Part shown: piece by piece, positions 1 to 10,800 of the stretch
Numbering within the stretch: position 1 is the stretch's first letter
How the letters are laid out: each line of letters begins with the position of its first letter
Assembly (NCBI RefSeq): GCF_000219625.1
Contig: NC_018213.1
Location: 2,102,055 to 2,166,054 of the forward strand
Direction: 5' to 3'
Origin: Zymoseptoria tritici IPO323
Lineage: Eukaryota; Ascomycota; Dothideomycetes; Mycosphaerellales; Mycosphaerellaceae
DNA: 64,000 bases
The notes under the pieces: generated by a model
Databases searched by the model: none
Told to the model about the DNA's origin: nothing
The model's input: only the letters and a program-made list of their open reading frames with translations
Program-made: the position numbers and the translations under genes

Positions 1-538
1 CGGGCGTGGCGGGATTCGGACAGAGTCACTCGCACATGCCTGCTGTTTCAAAAAGGCACCAGCAACGACATCCACCCCACCCGGACTTGTACCTTATCTG
101 GCCCGGTCTGCGTCTGTAGGCGCGCAGGCACGATCGCCCTCTGTACCTGCCAACACTCCCCCTCGCCCTGCGGCTTCCCGTTCGCTTCACACGGACGGTG
201 ACGCTTCTATCACATCTACCTCTGCTGTTGGCCTATTCTATTCCAGTCTATCCTTAACGCCAGTTGGTCGAGTCTCAGACACATCGCTTCTGAGACACCA
301 GTGAACCGTCGGCCTGCATACACTGCACGCATACCCGCATCACTTCTCCACCACGCTGCTTGCCCGCAGCTGAGCGTTGCCTGTGTATGGGATCGCACCT
401 CGAAGACGACGATTACGAACACTGTCCGGCGAACGGTCACATCTTCACGACTGCCCAGCCTGCATCGTCCGTCGCACAGTCACGGGCGTAAGCAGGGCAT
501 TCGACTCGCAGCACCGCTGTCGCGCTGTCGCGGTTCAG
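1..538 (+). promoter_or_regulatory. 5' region of the C2H2 factor gene with uORF and possible leader intron
   Basis: No complete gene is visible here. A 34-codon upstream ORF runs from an ATG at 387 to a TAA at 489-491. A canonical-looking intron (GTAAGC at 488, TTCAG at 536-538) would end directly before the main ATG at 539. The uORF stop codon lies inside the 5' splice site of this intron, so splicing would remove the stop. Intron and uORF use are inferred from sequence only. Confidence 0.4.
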
Positions 539-2666
539 ATGGCCGCCCCTGCCATCGTCAATACTAGTCTACGAGTACCAGAAGGCACCCAGACTGGAAA
601 TGTACACACGCCGACCACCCCACGACAATCCGAAGCGACCCACGGAGCCCAATCCGCGACAACGAACGATGAGGAGCCCACAGCGAGCACTCCGACGAGA
701 CATTCATTCGGTGGCGTGCTGGGACAGAGACCACTCCCGGACGAGTCGTCGAGTGCACGAATGATGGAGAGTCCTCGGAAAGAGGCGTCGAAGCGGGACA
801 GTTCGCACTTCACGGCGCATACACCTCGAGACTCGCAGGACATTGAGATGGGAGAAGCCGAGGACGACGAGAATGAAGACGATGGTTCGGATAATGAGAG
901 CGTCGGTAGCGACGGCGAGAGACCCTCGAAGAAGAAGAAGGCACAACGGTTCTTCTGCACAGACTTCCCGCCCTGCCAACTGAGCTTCACACGAAGTGAG
1001 CATCTGGCTAGGCACATACGGTTGGTCGTGATAGATAAGAGTCTAGGTGACAATGCTGACACAATTCAGGAAACACACTGGAGAACGACCATTTCAATGC
1101 CACTGCTCACGGCGATTTTCTCGACTCGACAATCTGCGACAACACGCACAGACAGTCCATGTGAACGAGGAGATCCCCGGCGACTCTCTGGCTGCGACGA
1201 GCACGAGGTTCCAGCGACAGATACGAACAGATCGTGTACGACCGACACCGAACAGCAGATCTCGTGCCTCTACCATCGGCAGCCAGAGCGGATATGTTCG
1301 GGGCCACAGCCGCAACTTGTCGACATCCAGCATTGGCTCGACCGCATCTAGCGTCGGCATTCCTGAAGACATACGCCGCCGACCTCAGCCACTGGCGATG
1401 GCGAATGAATCGTCCCATCGTCACAGTCAATCGATGGACTCATATAACGGAAATCCTGGGATGCCGCCACACTATGCCTATTACAACCAAGCTTCGTCGG
1501 GATACAGCACCCCGACGTCGACGGCGTACTCTACCGGTGGCCAAAGCCCTCAGTATCACAGCGCGGTCATGGCTTCGCCAAGCTCAGCACTCGGCCGATC
1601 ATCATACTACAACGGCGCACGTCCGTCCAGTCGCAGACTTTCGGTACCGTCGGCCAATAACCCATTCCAGCTTCAACCGCCTCACGCGCAACCTTACTTT
1701 AATCCGCTGCCTTCCGGGACATCTTCAAATTTCTCCCAGAACAGCAGTACTTTTGGAAGTCCTACAAGTTCTGTGTTTTCGCATGGGCGGAGAGATTCCG
1801 AGACCGATATGGAATGGCGGAGGAGGACATGGCACCCAAGCACCAACTCTCAATACGCGCAGAGACCAGCTACGAGCGGCCTGACTTACCATCAGACACC
1901 GGATGAGCCACGACCGGCTTTCACTCAACACCAAGCCGCCAGCCAGATGACGCGGTTGCCGGGAATAGAAAGCTTCGATCATGTGCCGCCACCAAGCGCC
2001 AGACAACAGCCAAGTCCAATGATGACTGACTCTCGGCCGATGTCCTCCGGACGCCCAGTCGAGTCACTCCTGCAGCAAGGCTTGACAAGACTGGATATCA
2101 CTGCGGCAAATGCGCCTACTGAGGGTCATTGGCAACCAAGCCAGCCACCGGCGCCCGGCTTTCAGTTTCCGCCACCTCCCACGGCACAGTACGTCCAGCA
2201 TAAGCACTTTTCAATGCCTGATCACATTTCGACTCCACGCAAATACAAGCGCAGTGGTTGGTATGGTGGTCCGATCCCGACTGTCCTGGGAGGTCCGACT
2301 ATCAATCGACCTTCGCCAGAGGACTCGGGCAGCAGCGATGGCGTCCCGACACCTTCCACCTCGCTTGGAGCAGAGTACAACCCTGTCATCGTCAATCCTC
2401 CGGGCACTGCAGAGGTGTACCCGTCCGCAGCTGTGGTCGCAGATGAGAACAAGGTTGCTAGAGCCGATTCTGGATATCTATCATACCACTCGGCACCCCC
2501 GAGCCAACCACCGCAGACATATGCCCTGCAGACGACCCAAGGACCACCATACCCTCCTCCGGATTTCTCTCAACAGACTCCCCGCCAAGACGGCATGGCT
2601 AAACTCGAGGCTCTTGTCGCCGTTGCGACGAGTGAGGGCAGCCGTGCTGGTGACCACCGCTCTTGA
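539..2666 (+). CDS. C2H2 zinc-finger transcription factor with two fingers (Usv1/Rsv-like)
   Basis: Two exons, 539-1020 and 1070-2666, give a 692-residue protein. The 49-nt intron (GTTGGT...TTCAG, branch GCTGAC) splits the finger region, and splicing restores [11 protein letters not shown] exactly. Finger 1 (about residues 139-164) is C-x5-C...H-x3-H. Finger 2 (about 170-192) has an unusual C-x-C start and the recognition stretch [12 protein letters not shown]. An acidic stretch (about 100-125) and a basic KKKK nuclear-signal candidate (about 130) precede the fingers. The rest is low-complexity Ser/Pro/Gln. The adjacent-finger layout resembles fungal Usv1/Rsv1-type regulators of carbon and stress genes, but target genes cannot be read from sequence. 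The ATG at 539 is chosen because it follows a plausible leader intron. Frame agreement across the splice makes the model firm; the subfamily name is less certain. Confidence 0.88.
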
Positions 2667-3541
2667 ACTCATCGACATGCCGTCCGACGAGCACCGTCAC
2701 TACTACTTCGACATCAACATTCTCCCTACCCTTTTACATATGACGACCTTGACGACCCTTTATGCCTTGAAACGAAAGCTCAGTCTACTGAGAACGAAAC
2801 GACCGGACTTTCTGATCACGAAGAAGATACCCCAACCGAACAGACTCCTTTGGAGCTATACATAATTTCGCATGATGATGCAAAGGAACGAAAGGCAACG
2901 AAAGAGTTGGCATTTCGCATGATTTTTATGATTCGAGCTTTTTGAAATCACTCGCTTTGAGTCCAGCAATGACAGCGTTCCGTTTCGTTGTGATTCCCTT
3001 TCTTGGATGATGCTTTGCCTTGAGAGCTGCTTTTGATTTTGCTTGATATCCATTGGGCGTGACAGCCGAAATGAGGGATTCTGCTTTGATTGTGATTTCT
3101 TGTTGTTTGCAACGTATACACACGTACGATATGTTGAATTCTCTCAATGCTTCGTGGCTGTCCACAATCTGGAGAGATGCCCCCTTCTCAATGATCTGCA
3201 GCATGGCCTTCCCTGCGGGTGGCGTTCCTGCCGTATTCTCGGGTTCAGATTTTGACCTCGAAGGTTCCCTAGATCAGCGAAAATACCATGCCACTCGTGA
3301 ACTGTGTTGACGACGTGGGTACTTCAGTGGGACGTCTGATCGAAAGTACAGCCCATGTATACTACGCTACTTCTTGCGCCTGCCTGATCGGGATGCTAGC
3401 GCCGGCTATATCCGTCAGAATCGCGAATGTGAAGTCGCGCTTCAAGCATTGCAAGCTCCATCGCATCGCATCGTCCATGAATTGATCAGTCTTCATATCA
3501 CACCGAATCCGCAACCGACCAAGTGTCGCATTTCCTTCAAG
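2667..3541. other. intergenic, no gene seen
   Basis: This is the 3' side of the zinc-finger gene and the 5' side of the ssr4 gene. Open frames here are short, in conflicting phases and without recognisable domains. No RNA gene or repeat was seen. Confidence 0.5.
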
Positions 3542-5804
3542 ATGCAGAATCCGTACGTGTCAATTCAACTCGACACTCACAAATATACTGACGCGCCTCG
3601 ACAGTCTCCAAGGAGTTGCGGCGCAACTTCAACCGCACATGCACTTGATCTCCCACCACCGATTTCCACTCCTCGCCCAGCTCCCCGTCGAACAAGCCTA
3701 CCGCTACCTCCTCGATGCGCCTTCAATCGTCAAACAGGTTGCGCCCATGTCCTGGACCTACACGACAGCCCCATCAGACGGCACAATGTGGCTGGAGTGG
3801 ATTCCTGTCGAGAAGACCGATCAGCCTTTTCCTTCAGATGGATACGCATGGGCAGACCCGGAGGCAACGTATAGACATGAGCTCAATGGATACACAGTGG
3901 AGATGCGCGTGCATACAATGGGTTTCAGACCTGGAGTCGACCAGATGGCTTCGCATGCGCGGACGCGGTATCACTTCGTCGCCAAGAATCCGTCAGTCAA
4001 CGCGCCTCCACCGGATTCGGCATTGTGGCTTGTTCACTATCATCAAGCTGAGCGCATGCTGCCTGCCAACCAGCTTCAGATCGCGCCGCAGGTGCAGCAA
4101 ATTCTCGCTCAACGTAGATGGCTTGAGAGCTTAGGCAGGCTGGAGTTGAAGGAGTTCATGCTGCACGATCGGAACAACTGGCCGACGGTCAATCTGCCTG
4201 GTGCTGCGCAGATGCAGCAACCGGGTCAGCCAGGCGCGTACGGCGCGAGTTCCATGGCCGCCATGCAGATGAATCAGAATAGATATCCACAGCAGCACTA
4301 CCCACAGCAGTCTGGCAACCCTCGCGAGGCGAAGAAGCCGCGGCTTGAAGGACCGAGAGGATCTATACCTGGAGCAAGTGAGGCTGTGCCGGATGCGACC
4401 TTGGAATTGGAGGAGGATACATCACTGGGCGACTTCTTCGACCATCTCACGCAGCGAGACATCAGCGTTGCACGATACATGCAGCACCATCGATGGATGG
4501 AAGAGGTGTTCTCTTCGCCGTACTCGTCATACAGCATTGTTCCTACAGACTTGGGACTTGGCCTGATGGGCGAGCTGAAGGGTCTGACGGAGGGTATCCT
4601 CGAGCCGCCGAGCCTGGACTTTGTTGACCGACCTGACACGAAGCCATTGAAGGCCAAGGAAGCACAGCCGTTCACGAACCTGAAGCAAGAGCAAGTAGAA
4701 GAATTTGGCAAGCGTGTGGAGAAGCATCTGGAGGAAGGACGGGCTGAGATTGAACGGATGAAGGCCGAACACGCGGCGAAGATGCAGGATTGGAAGAAGG
4801 TCAAGGCTCTCACGCAGGCGGAGAAGAGGTTGAAGTATGCGACGCTGCAAGATACCGAGGATGAGGTGGCTGTATTCAGATTGGAAGAGCCCGCGACAAA
4901 TGGACAGAATGAGGGTGCGTCGAAAGAACATGTCGATGATGTAGTGAAAGATGTGGAGAGTGCGCTGAAGGTCAAGGTCACGGCGCATGATGATGCGACC
5001 AGAATCGCGCGAGGTGGCTTCAAAGAGCGGAAGGAGCCTACCTACATCTACACGCAGCAAGACACCTCGATGGACGGCATGGACAGTGCGCAACAGCAAT
5101 CAGGGTCCGTGATGAATGGAGGCGGAGGAGAGAGCGCCACGTACCATGAAGACCCCATGGCCAACTCGCAAAACGCAACGACCGCCCAGAATTCGTCAAA
5201 TCCCCCTCAACAAGCCCAGCCAGCGCAGTCTCAGCCGCAACCCGCCGCATCAGCTCCGCAAACCCAGCAAAATGGAAACAACAACGCCAACAATGATGTC
5301 TTGGGCGACTTACCCGATCTCGACATGGATAACGATGCCCTGATGCAAGACATGGTCATGGACGTGGACGACTCAAACCTCGAATTCGACGAGAGCGCGC
5401 TTGGTCTTGGCGAGACGGGGAATGCTGGCGTTCCTGCCAGAGCACCTGCCGCGCCATCACAACCTGCAGAACAAGCCGCTACATCGCAGGCTCCGGCTGC
5501 TGGTACTAGTGCCGCGACGACAGCATCCGCTGCTGGACCTACGTCTGCAACGAGTGCACCTCAAACAGCTACGACTCAGCCGGCGACTATACAACCTCAA
5601 GCAGAGTCTTCGAACACTGCGAATGCTCCTACAGCCGACAACAGTGCGGCTGCGAGCGGTGATGCAGGCGGAGACAGTATGTTCGCTGATACATTTGGAG
5701 ACCTCGCCAATCTCGAGGGAGAAGAGTTACTGGACTTTGATGCGGGCTTGGATGATAGCGCTTTTGGAGAGGCGTTGCATGGGATGGGCGGCGGGGATGA
5801 GTGA
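3542..5804 (+). CDS. ssr4: Ssr4-like subunit of SWI/SNF and RSC chromatin remodelers
   Basis: Exon 1 is only 11 nt (3542-3552). A 52-nt intron (GTACGT...CGACAG, branch ACTGAC) follows, then a long exon 3605-5804. The product is 736 residues. The N-terminus reads MQNPLQGVAAQLQPHMHLIS and then enters the conserved Ssr4 domain (about residues 15-190), recognisable by HRFPLLAQLPVEQ, the PMSWTY block and the ALWLVHYHQAERM block. A region of about 380-450 is charged and helical. The C-terminal 200 residues are Gln/Ala/Thr-rich and end in acidic DLPDLDMDND-type motifs. Ssr4 is a fungal subunit shared by SWI/SNF and RSC in fission yeast and acts in nuclear chromatin remodeling. The tiny first exon is supported because splicing keeps the frame and supplies the family-like start. 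No defects were seen. Confidence 0.9.
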
Positions 5805-6834
5805 GAAGGTTGTTGGGATGCGAGCAGAAGGGGATAGGAGTCTTCTGTATGATTTGGACGATACCGGAGATGAAAGACTTTGAGGATGTTACGTCTTGAG
5901 CACCACGATCGTGTCGACCCATTCATGTTGTTCTCGTCCGATCGACCCACAAGGCAAGGGTCCTGCTTGTGGGTGCACTTCCCGTTCCCGCCGTTGTCGT
6001 TCGGCGGGTCGCCTTTCGGGACGCACCAGGCACGGCAGTTGTCGCCTGCGTCGATTGTTACCAACCTGAATGCTGACAGCGTCTCATTCCCGAAGATATG
6101 ACAGTCTGACAGAGAGTTGAATCAACCAGACTGGATTTCCTGATGGTGGTGCTATCGTGACCTTTTGTATGACACGACGCTTGGGCGTCGTTCGTGAACA
6201 TGGCAATTGGCAAAGCATGATGACCTGACACTGCTGCGCCATCTCGCACCCGAAATGATCGAAAGACTGTTGTCAGACGAGCGGGCGCGAAGGCCTAGTC
6301 CCTTTGCTCGCATCGTCCCGATCGCTCTGCTCCTGTTCACGTTGATGAGGTTGAGACACCTTGAGCTGCAGCGGCGTGGTCTTCTTCTGCGAGTTGAAGC
6401 TGCTACGACGAGTGTGGCTCACTCATATCGCTCCTTCCCGAAAAAATGCTGTCCACGCTAGCGTAAACTCAATTCGACCTCATCCAATGTCCCGGCGGAC
6501 AAAATTGATAGCACATCGCCTGTCTGCCAATCTTCGTGTACGACATCTAAGACGTCTTGTTGAAAGACCTGCGTACTTACTTGTACACCTAATAGCAAGT
6601 CATATTAACTTAATTGTACGCTGAACAGGAGCAAACCATTCTCCTATCTTACCTACGGCAGCCGTCCTGCCACGCCCGCTTCTTGTGGCCCCTAGCTTGC
6701 TTGTTAGCATGCATATCCCATCCCTCTTCGGCGTTCCTTCCCTCCTGACGGCTGCTCCCATGCACCCGAGCCGTCGCAGCGAGTACTTCTATTTTCCGTT
6801 CTCTCTTACAAACTTCCTTCTTCCTTCATTATCT
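5805..6834. other. intergenic, no gene seen
   Basis: About 1 kb after ssr4 without a convincing coding frame. Pyrimidine-rich runs near 6780-6830 may belong to the leader of the small gene model at 6835. No transposon ends or RNA genes were recognised. Confidence 0.45.
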
Positions 6835-7061
6835 ATGTGGTAATATTCCCCCGAGCCCCCCACGTTTTGATTAATTCACTAACTTTTCACAGCACGGGCT
6901 TTACGCATAGCAGTGAAGATTCGTCTGAGCTTGCGTTTTTGCTAGTTGAAAACTATCAACTGACTGCTCCTGATGGTCTTCGGATCGCCAGGGAATTTTT
7001 GGCATACCACATGAGGAACTCTCGTTCTCTTTTTTCTTTTCATCAGTCCTATCCGCGTTGA
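6835..7061 (+). CDS. possible small spliced gene, 57 codons
   Basis: The ATG at 6835 is followed after only two more bases by a canonical intron, 6840-6892 (GTAATA, branch CACTAAC, TTTCACAG). Exon 2 runs 6893-7061 to a TGA. The predicted protein starts MCTGFTHSSEDSSELAFLLV and has no recognised domain, signal peptide or membrane segment. The intron signals are good, but the protein is short and a pyrimidine-rich tract ending CATCAG near 7046 could be another acceptor, so the true gene may be longer. I do not recognise a family. Transcript data are needed before this is accepted. Confidence 0.3.
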
Positions 7062-7814
7062 GCGGGCGGTTGGAGAAGAGTTTGCGCCTTGATGGGGGTG
7101 TGTCATTATTGTCGCGCATCACTGCACGGTCGTACGGGCGAGTATTGTCGATGTCGCCGCCGTCATGTCACTTTATGGTTGTCGTGTCCGAAGTACGCCG
7201 TGCCCTGCTGCCTGGATCTGGGGGCTTGCATCGCCGCAAAAGCTGCGTGCCACATCATGTCTACCAAGGAGCCCATCTCCATCGCCCAGTGGCAGTCTCT
7301 GCAACTGACGTTGCCCACAAATGCCTGCGACCGCACGACTTCATGAAAGCGCTTGCCATACCGGATCTGGCTCGCAGCTACCTCCTCTTCAGGCGCCTCA
7401 GTTCGGAAGATACAGCTGTCGAGTGCAGGAGCGGATTTGGTGTGTATGTAAGCAGCCCTCTGTGGATTTCCAAATTCGACCGCAAACAAAGCAACAACAC
7501 TCGAACATTCGATTTGGAGTAAAGGGTCTGCAAAGGAGATAGGCTCGCAGGTTCCGCAATGGGCGATGAGCTCGCATTTCGAATACGCAGAATACAAGCG
7601 CAAGGGCTTACTCGCCAATGTCTTCTCTTCATCGCCATCCTCATCCGCACCACACTCATCAAGCTGCCATAACTCGTATGCACACTCGCGCGCAATCGCC
7701 AATGCCGTTTGTCAACACAAATCCTCCTGTCGCAACTCGCACGCATCTCATTATTTTCTCGCATCTCCACGCCGATCGAAAATCTCTCCCTCACCCGCCG
7801 CCTCATTACCATGA
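7062..7814. other. no firm gene
   Basis: A long minus-strand open frame crosses this stretch (about 7163-7702) but begins without an ATG and has no recognisable domain. I see no repeat or RNA gene. Confidence 0.4.
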
Positions 7815-8060
7815 TCAGAATCCTCCATCGTACGCCGGCCCAAGCCTGCACCTTCCATTAAATGGCACAATCTCCGCAGCTCCAAGATCGAAATTCGTAA
7901 ACATCGCCGCCTAATTCTCAGTCAGCCCTTCGAGCTTACCAGCCGGCAGAAGAAAACACCGACGTTGACCGCAAGGTAAGCTCGTTGTTTCGGATGATCA
8001 GAGTTTTCGGCGACTGCGCTCTTTTTAATGTCGCCTGCCGATTGGAGTTTCATTCCGTGA
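7815..8060 (-). pseudogene. decayed GFA-family (CENP-V/Gfa-like) gene, 3' part
   Basis: The last exon (7910 down to 7815, stop TGA) encodes AAMFTNFDLG and then a FNGR/LGP segment. This is the same ending as the intact GFA gene at 13895-14467 (AAMFTDFDLG, FDGR, LGP). Before it lies a 53-nt intron-like stretch with branch GCTGAC but a weak GTCGGT donor, preceded by an exon ending YLAVN, as in the intact gene (FLAVN). Further upstream the paired FCSEC cysteine motif expected from the intact gene cannot be read in one frame. No HGSCHC or CNCSIC block was found in the next 500 bases. This looks like a truncated, frameshifted paralogue; it could also be a divergent live gene with undetected exons. 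Confidence 0.55.
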
Positions 8061-9739
8061 GCACGAAGGTTCCTTGGAGAATGGCAATTAGCGGACCATA
8101 ACATCGAGCGTCGCACGGCGGTTGACGTTTTCCTCTACCGCAGATGCATGGTGGATCCGGCTAAGCGCTCCGGTGTATGCTACGTTACAGGATTTCGAGG
8201 TTGCTGGACGACATTTGCGGGACTGGGTTTAGAGCATTGACAAGTAGAGCCTATGAATTCTTAACTTTGTCTATGTAGACATCTTTCGTGCCTGAAGTTT
8301 CATTCGATATGCCAAAAGATCCCGGCGAACCCGACCGACGCGATTGCCACAGTACGGGAGAAGCAAGCAGTATGGAGAGGTATGGAATCTAGGCCAGCTG
8401 AAGACACCAGGACTTCATCGTGACAGCCTGCAAAGTCGACTTGGCGAGGGAACGAATGTTTGGAGTACGGTTGGTCCACGATGCCTGCGAAGGATTCTGG
8501 ATGAAATCCGTCGCAAAGAGCCGACTCCTTCCCCCCATTACCACGCAAGGTACATCGGGATGCGTCAGCCACACCCTCCCGAACCGACTACCTTCCCTCC
8601 TGCGCCGCCAGTTTCCCTTACATCCCTCATGGCGTATGACTGCCGAGTTTTCTTTTGCTCCACCAGATGTGGGCTACGGTGGTGGTACGGCTTTACCTAC
8701 GTAAGGATACCGATTGATGAGATCAAGTACTACAGGGATCCCATGTAAGTTGAAGACTGCCTGTGCCGAAGTGCGGAGACGCAGATGCTGATGATGAAGG
8801 AAGTAGTAGTGCATCCAACCACTATAACGACATGGCCCGCCGCTGCAGGTTGAAACATTGACTAGGTTCCACCCCAGCATCAAGTGACAGCTGCCACTCT
8901 GGGCTAACAGGACACTTCAGCGTATATTAGGTGCATGTGCAGATCACCAGATAGAGCCATCCCCGAGTTCCTTCTGTTCCTTTGCCATGTTCTTGGCGAG
9001 CGCGAGCATAATTTGATCCTTGACGTCGCACAGGTTCCTGTGCCCTTGCGCGGCCTGGCTGCAGAACGTGGGGACGACCCCGATGCAGGTGATGGTCATG
9101 AGTTTCTCCTCGAAGCATGAGCATGTCCAAGCTCGAATGACATGTTTGCGAGCGAGAGCAATCACGTGGGCCACGACTCAAATCGTGCAACGATGGATTG
9201 GGGGCTCTTCTGGGATGCAGAGACAGCTGTTCGCTGACACAGTGACGGTACCAATGCAAGAGCAAAGAGGTCGAATCAACTGCACCGGCGGAAATGATGC
9301 GCGCTGCAAGTAGTGCTGCCGTATGGTCCTTCCGGAACACCTTCCTCATGGAGTCCGCACTCGCGTCTGCAATTCAGACCCGGTCTCATGGTCGATGAGA
9401 CCGAACGATGCCACATACTCCTCCTCACTCTCGACACCCAATGCATTCCTGCGATCCTTCGCTCAAGGGCTTTCACATTACCTCCTTCACCGGACTTGGA
9501 TCCACCTCGAGAAAGTTCGGCTCCTTTGTCTGGTGGATATCCCTGGGTTACACGCTGCAGTTGAAGCTGGTGACTACGACTCCGCTTCCAATCGAGATCG
9601 GTACATCCCCAAGGCCAAGCACATGTGCGTCCATCTGATATATCGCCTGATAGGACGGAATTGAAACTCTCCGTCGCAGATGAAAGGCCAAGGGAGTTCT
9701 CAAGGGCGGCAAAGGTCGGCTGAATGTTGCATACTGCAC
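8061..9739. other. gene-poor interval with one possible cysteine-rich exon
   Basis: No complete gene is convincing. On the minus strand, 9171 down to 8944 encodes a protein-like stretch with five cysteines (starting AWTCSCFEEKL, ending GDGSIW before a TGA). It lacks an in-frame ATG and would need an upstream exon, for which an ATG at 9349 (MRKVFRKDHTAALLAARIIS) is one candidate. Function is unknown. Confidence 0.25.
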
Positions 9740-9747
9740 TATAAAAG
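9740..9747 (+). promoter_or_regulatory. TATA box of the secreted protein gene
   Basis: TATAAAAG lies about 103 bases before the ATG at 9850. The leader between them is CA-rich (CTACACACACAAAGACAACA), as is common for strongly expressed fungal genes. Confidence 0.6.
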
Positions 9748-9849
9748 ACCGCCGCTGCACCCTCCAAGCCATTTCCTTCCATCTTCCATCAGCTTCAAGT
9801 TCAAACAACCTACACACACAAAGACAACACAAACATCCCTTGATTCACC

Positions 9850-10800
9850 ATGCATTTCTCCCACATCTTGCCCTATCTGATCGCCGGCGTGTCGGCCATT
9901 GGTACGTTCACCAAAAGCTGGAAGCCGCGAAACATCTCACCCCTGTGTTCCTCATACTCACTCACTAATCGTAGACCTCTATGCCTCGCGATCAAACACC
10001 TGCGGTGCGGCCGACGGCACCGTCATCTGCAGAAACGTGAACCCCACAGAGTGCTGTCCTCGTGCTTCAGGCAATGCCTTCCGCAGGTACGAAAACAGAA
10101 AAGAAACAGAAAGAAGAAAAAGAGGCAAAAGCCTGGCCAGCAACGGTTCTCGAGAATTACCTTTTGAACTAACATTCCTGCCCATCGTTGTAGCATCGAG
10201 GTCCGCGCCATTCCGACCAGTTGGCGCATTACCGGCCAGGCCTTCAATGTACGTTACCGTACCCAAAACCTCCTTCTGGTCCCCTCGCTACCTGGTATGA
10301 ACATCACTGACCACTACTCCTTCGTATTTTTCAGGGAGGTGATTGCAGAAACGTCCTCTACGTAGTTCAGTCCAACGGCCGGGAGAACATCTGTCTCGGC
10401 AACAGTGACTACTCCGGCGGCTCCTATATCTTCCAAAACTTGAGGCGCTCCATCGACGCCGCTCCTCAGGAAGCCTGTCCTGCATCGGGCTGCAACGTCC
10501 GTAGGGGCAACGAGATGGTCTTCGAGGGTGGCCCGAGTTACAACATGTCTGCGCTTGATGAGTCGGACTATGATGAATTGGTATGTCACCATCACATTCT
10601 TGGATACACCAAGGACATTTGCTAACTTCTTCTGTTGTGTAGTAAGCTGTGACTGGTCCCGATTTTCGATCATCCCGTACACTCATGGCGTTGCTGATGA
10701 CTAACTCTTGTCTCTTACGATTAGGCTCAGCATCTTCGAGACTGGAGCTCATTGGACCGAGTTTCCGGCCAAATTCGACGATTACAAGATTGCGCAGTAG
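9850..10800 (+). CDS. small cysteine-rich secreted protein, effector-like
   Basis: Five exons (9850-9901, 9975-10086, 10194-10248, 10335-10579, 10725-10800) give exactly 180 codons including stop. The protein starts with a signal peptide (MHFSHILPYLIAGVSAI) and carries eight cysteines, including an adjacent pair (TECCPR), so disulphide bonds in the secreted form are likely. The C-terminus is acidic (LDESDYDEL) and ends FDDYKIAQ. The pattern matches a common class of unnamed ascomycete small secreted proteins; host-directed function cannot be inferred. Introns 1-3 are canonical. The last intron works in this frame only as a nested pair (see 10580-10724). The alternative, a single intron 10581-10724, gives a different C-terminus ending at 10886. 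A TATA box lies upstream. Confidence 0.8.
10580..10724 (+). other. stwintron: intron nested in the donor of another intron
   Basis: The internal intron is 10581-10642 (GTATGT, branch GCTAAC, TGTGTAG). Its removal joins the G at 10580 to TAAGC at 10643 and so creates a new donor, GTAAGC, for an external intron ending GATTAG at 10724 with branch GACTAAC near 10699-10705. After both steps the exons join as GAA TT|G CTC and read on to a family-like end. If only the inner intron is removed, a TAA follows at once. This matches the published [D1,2] stwintron class of ascomycetes. Confidence 0.65.

Noticed and set aside
2110..2865. 251-codon open frame overlapping the zinc-finger gene
   Set aside because: It lies in another phase of a firm coding exon and has no domain; a shadow frame.
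7163..7702. 179-codon minus-strand open frame
   Set aside because: No ATG at its start, no domain and no splice context that extends it; left as an unexplained open stretch.
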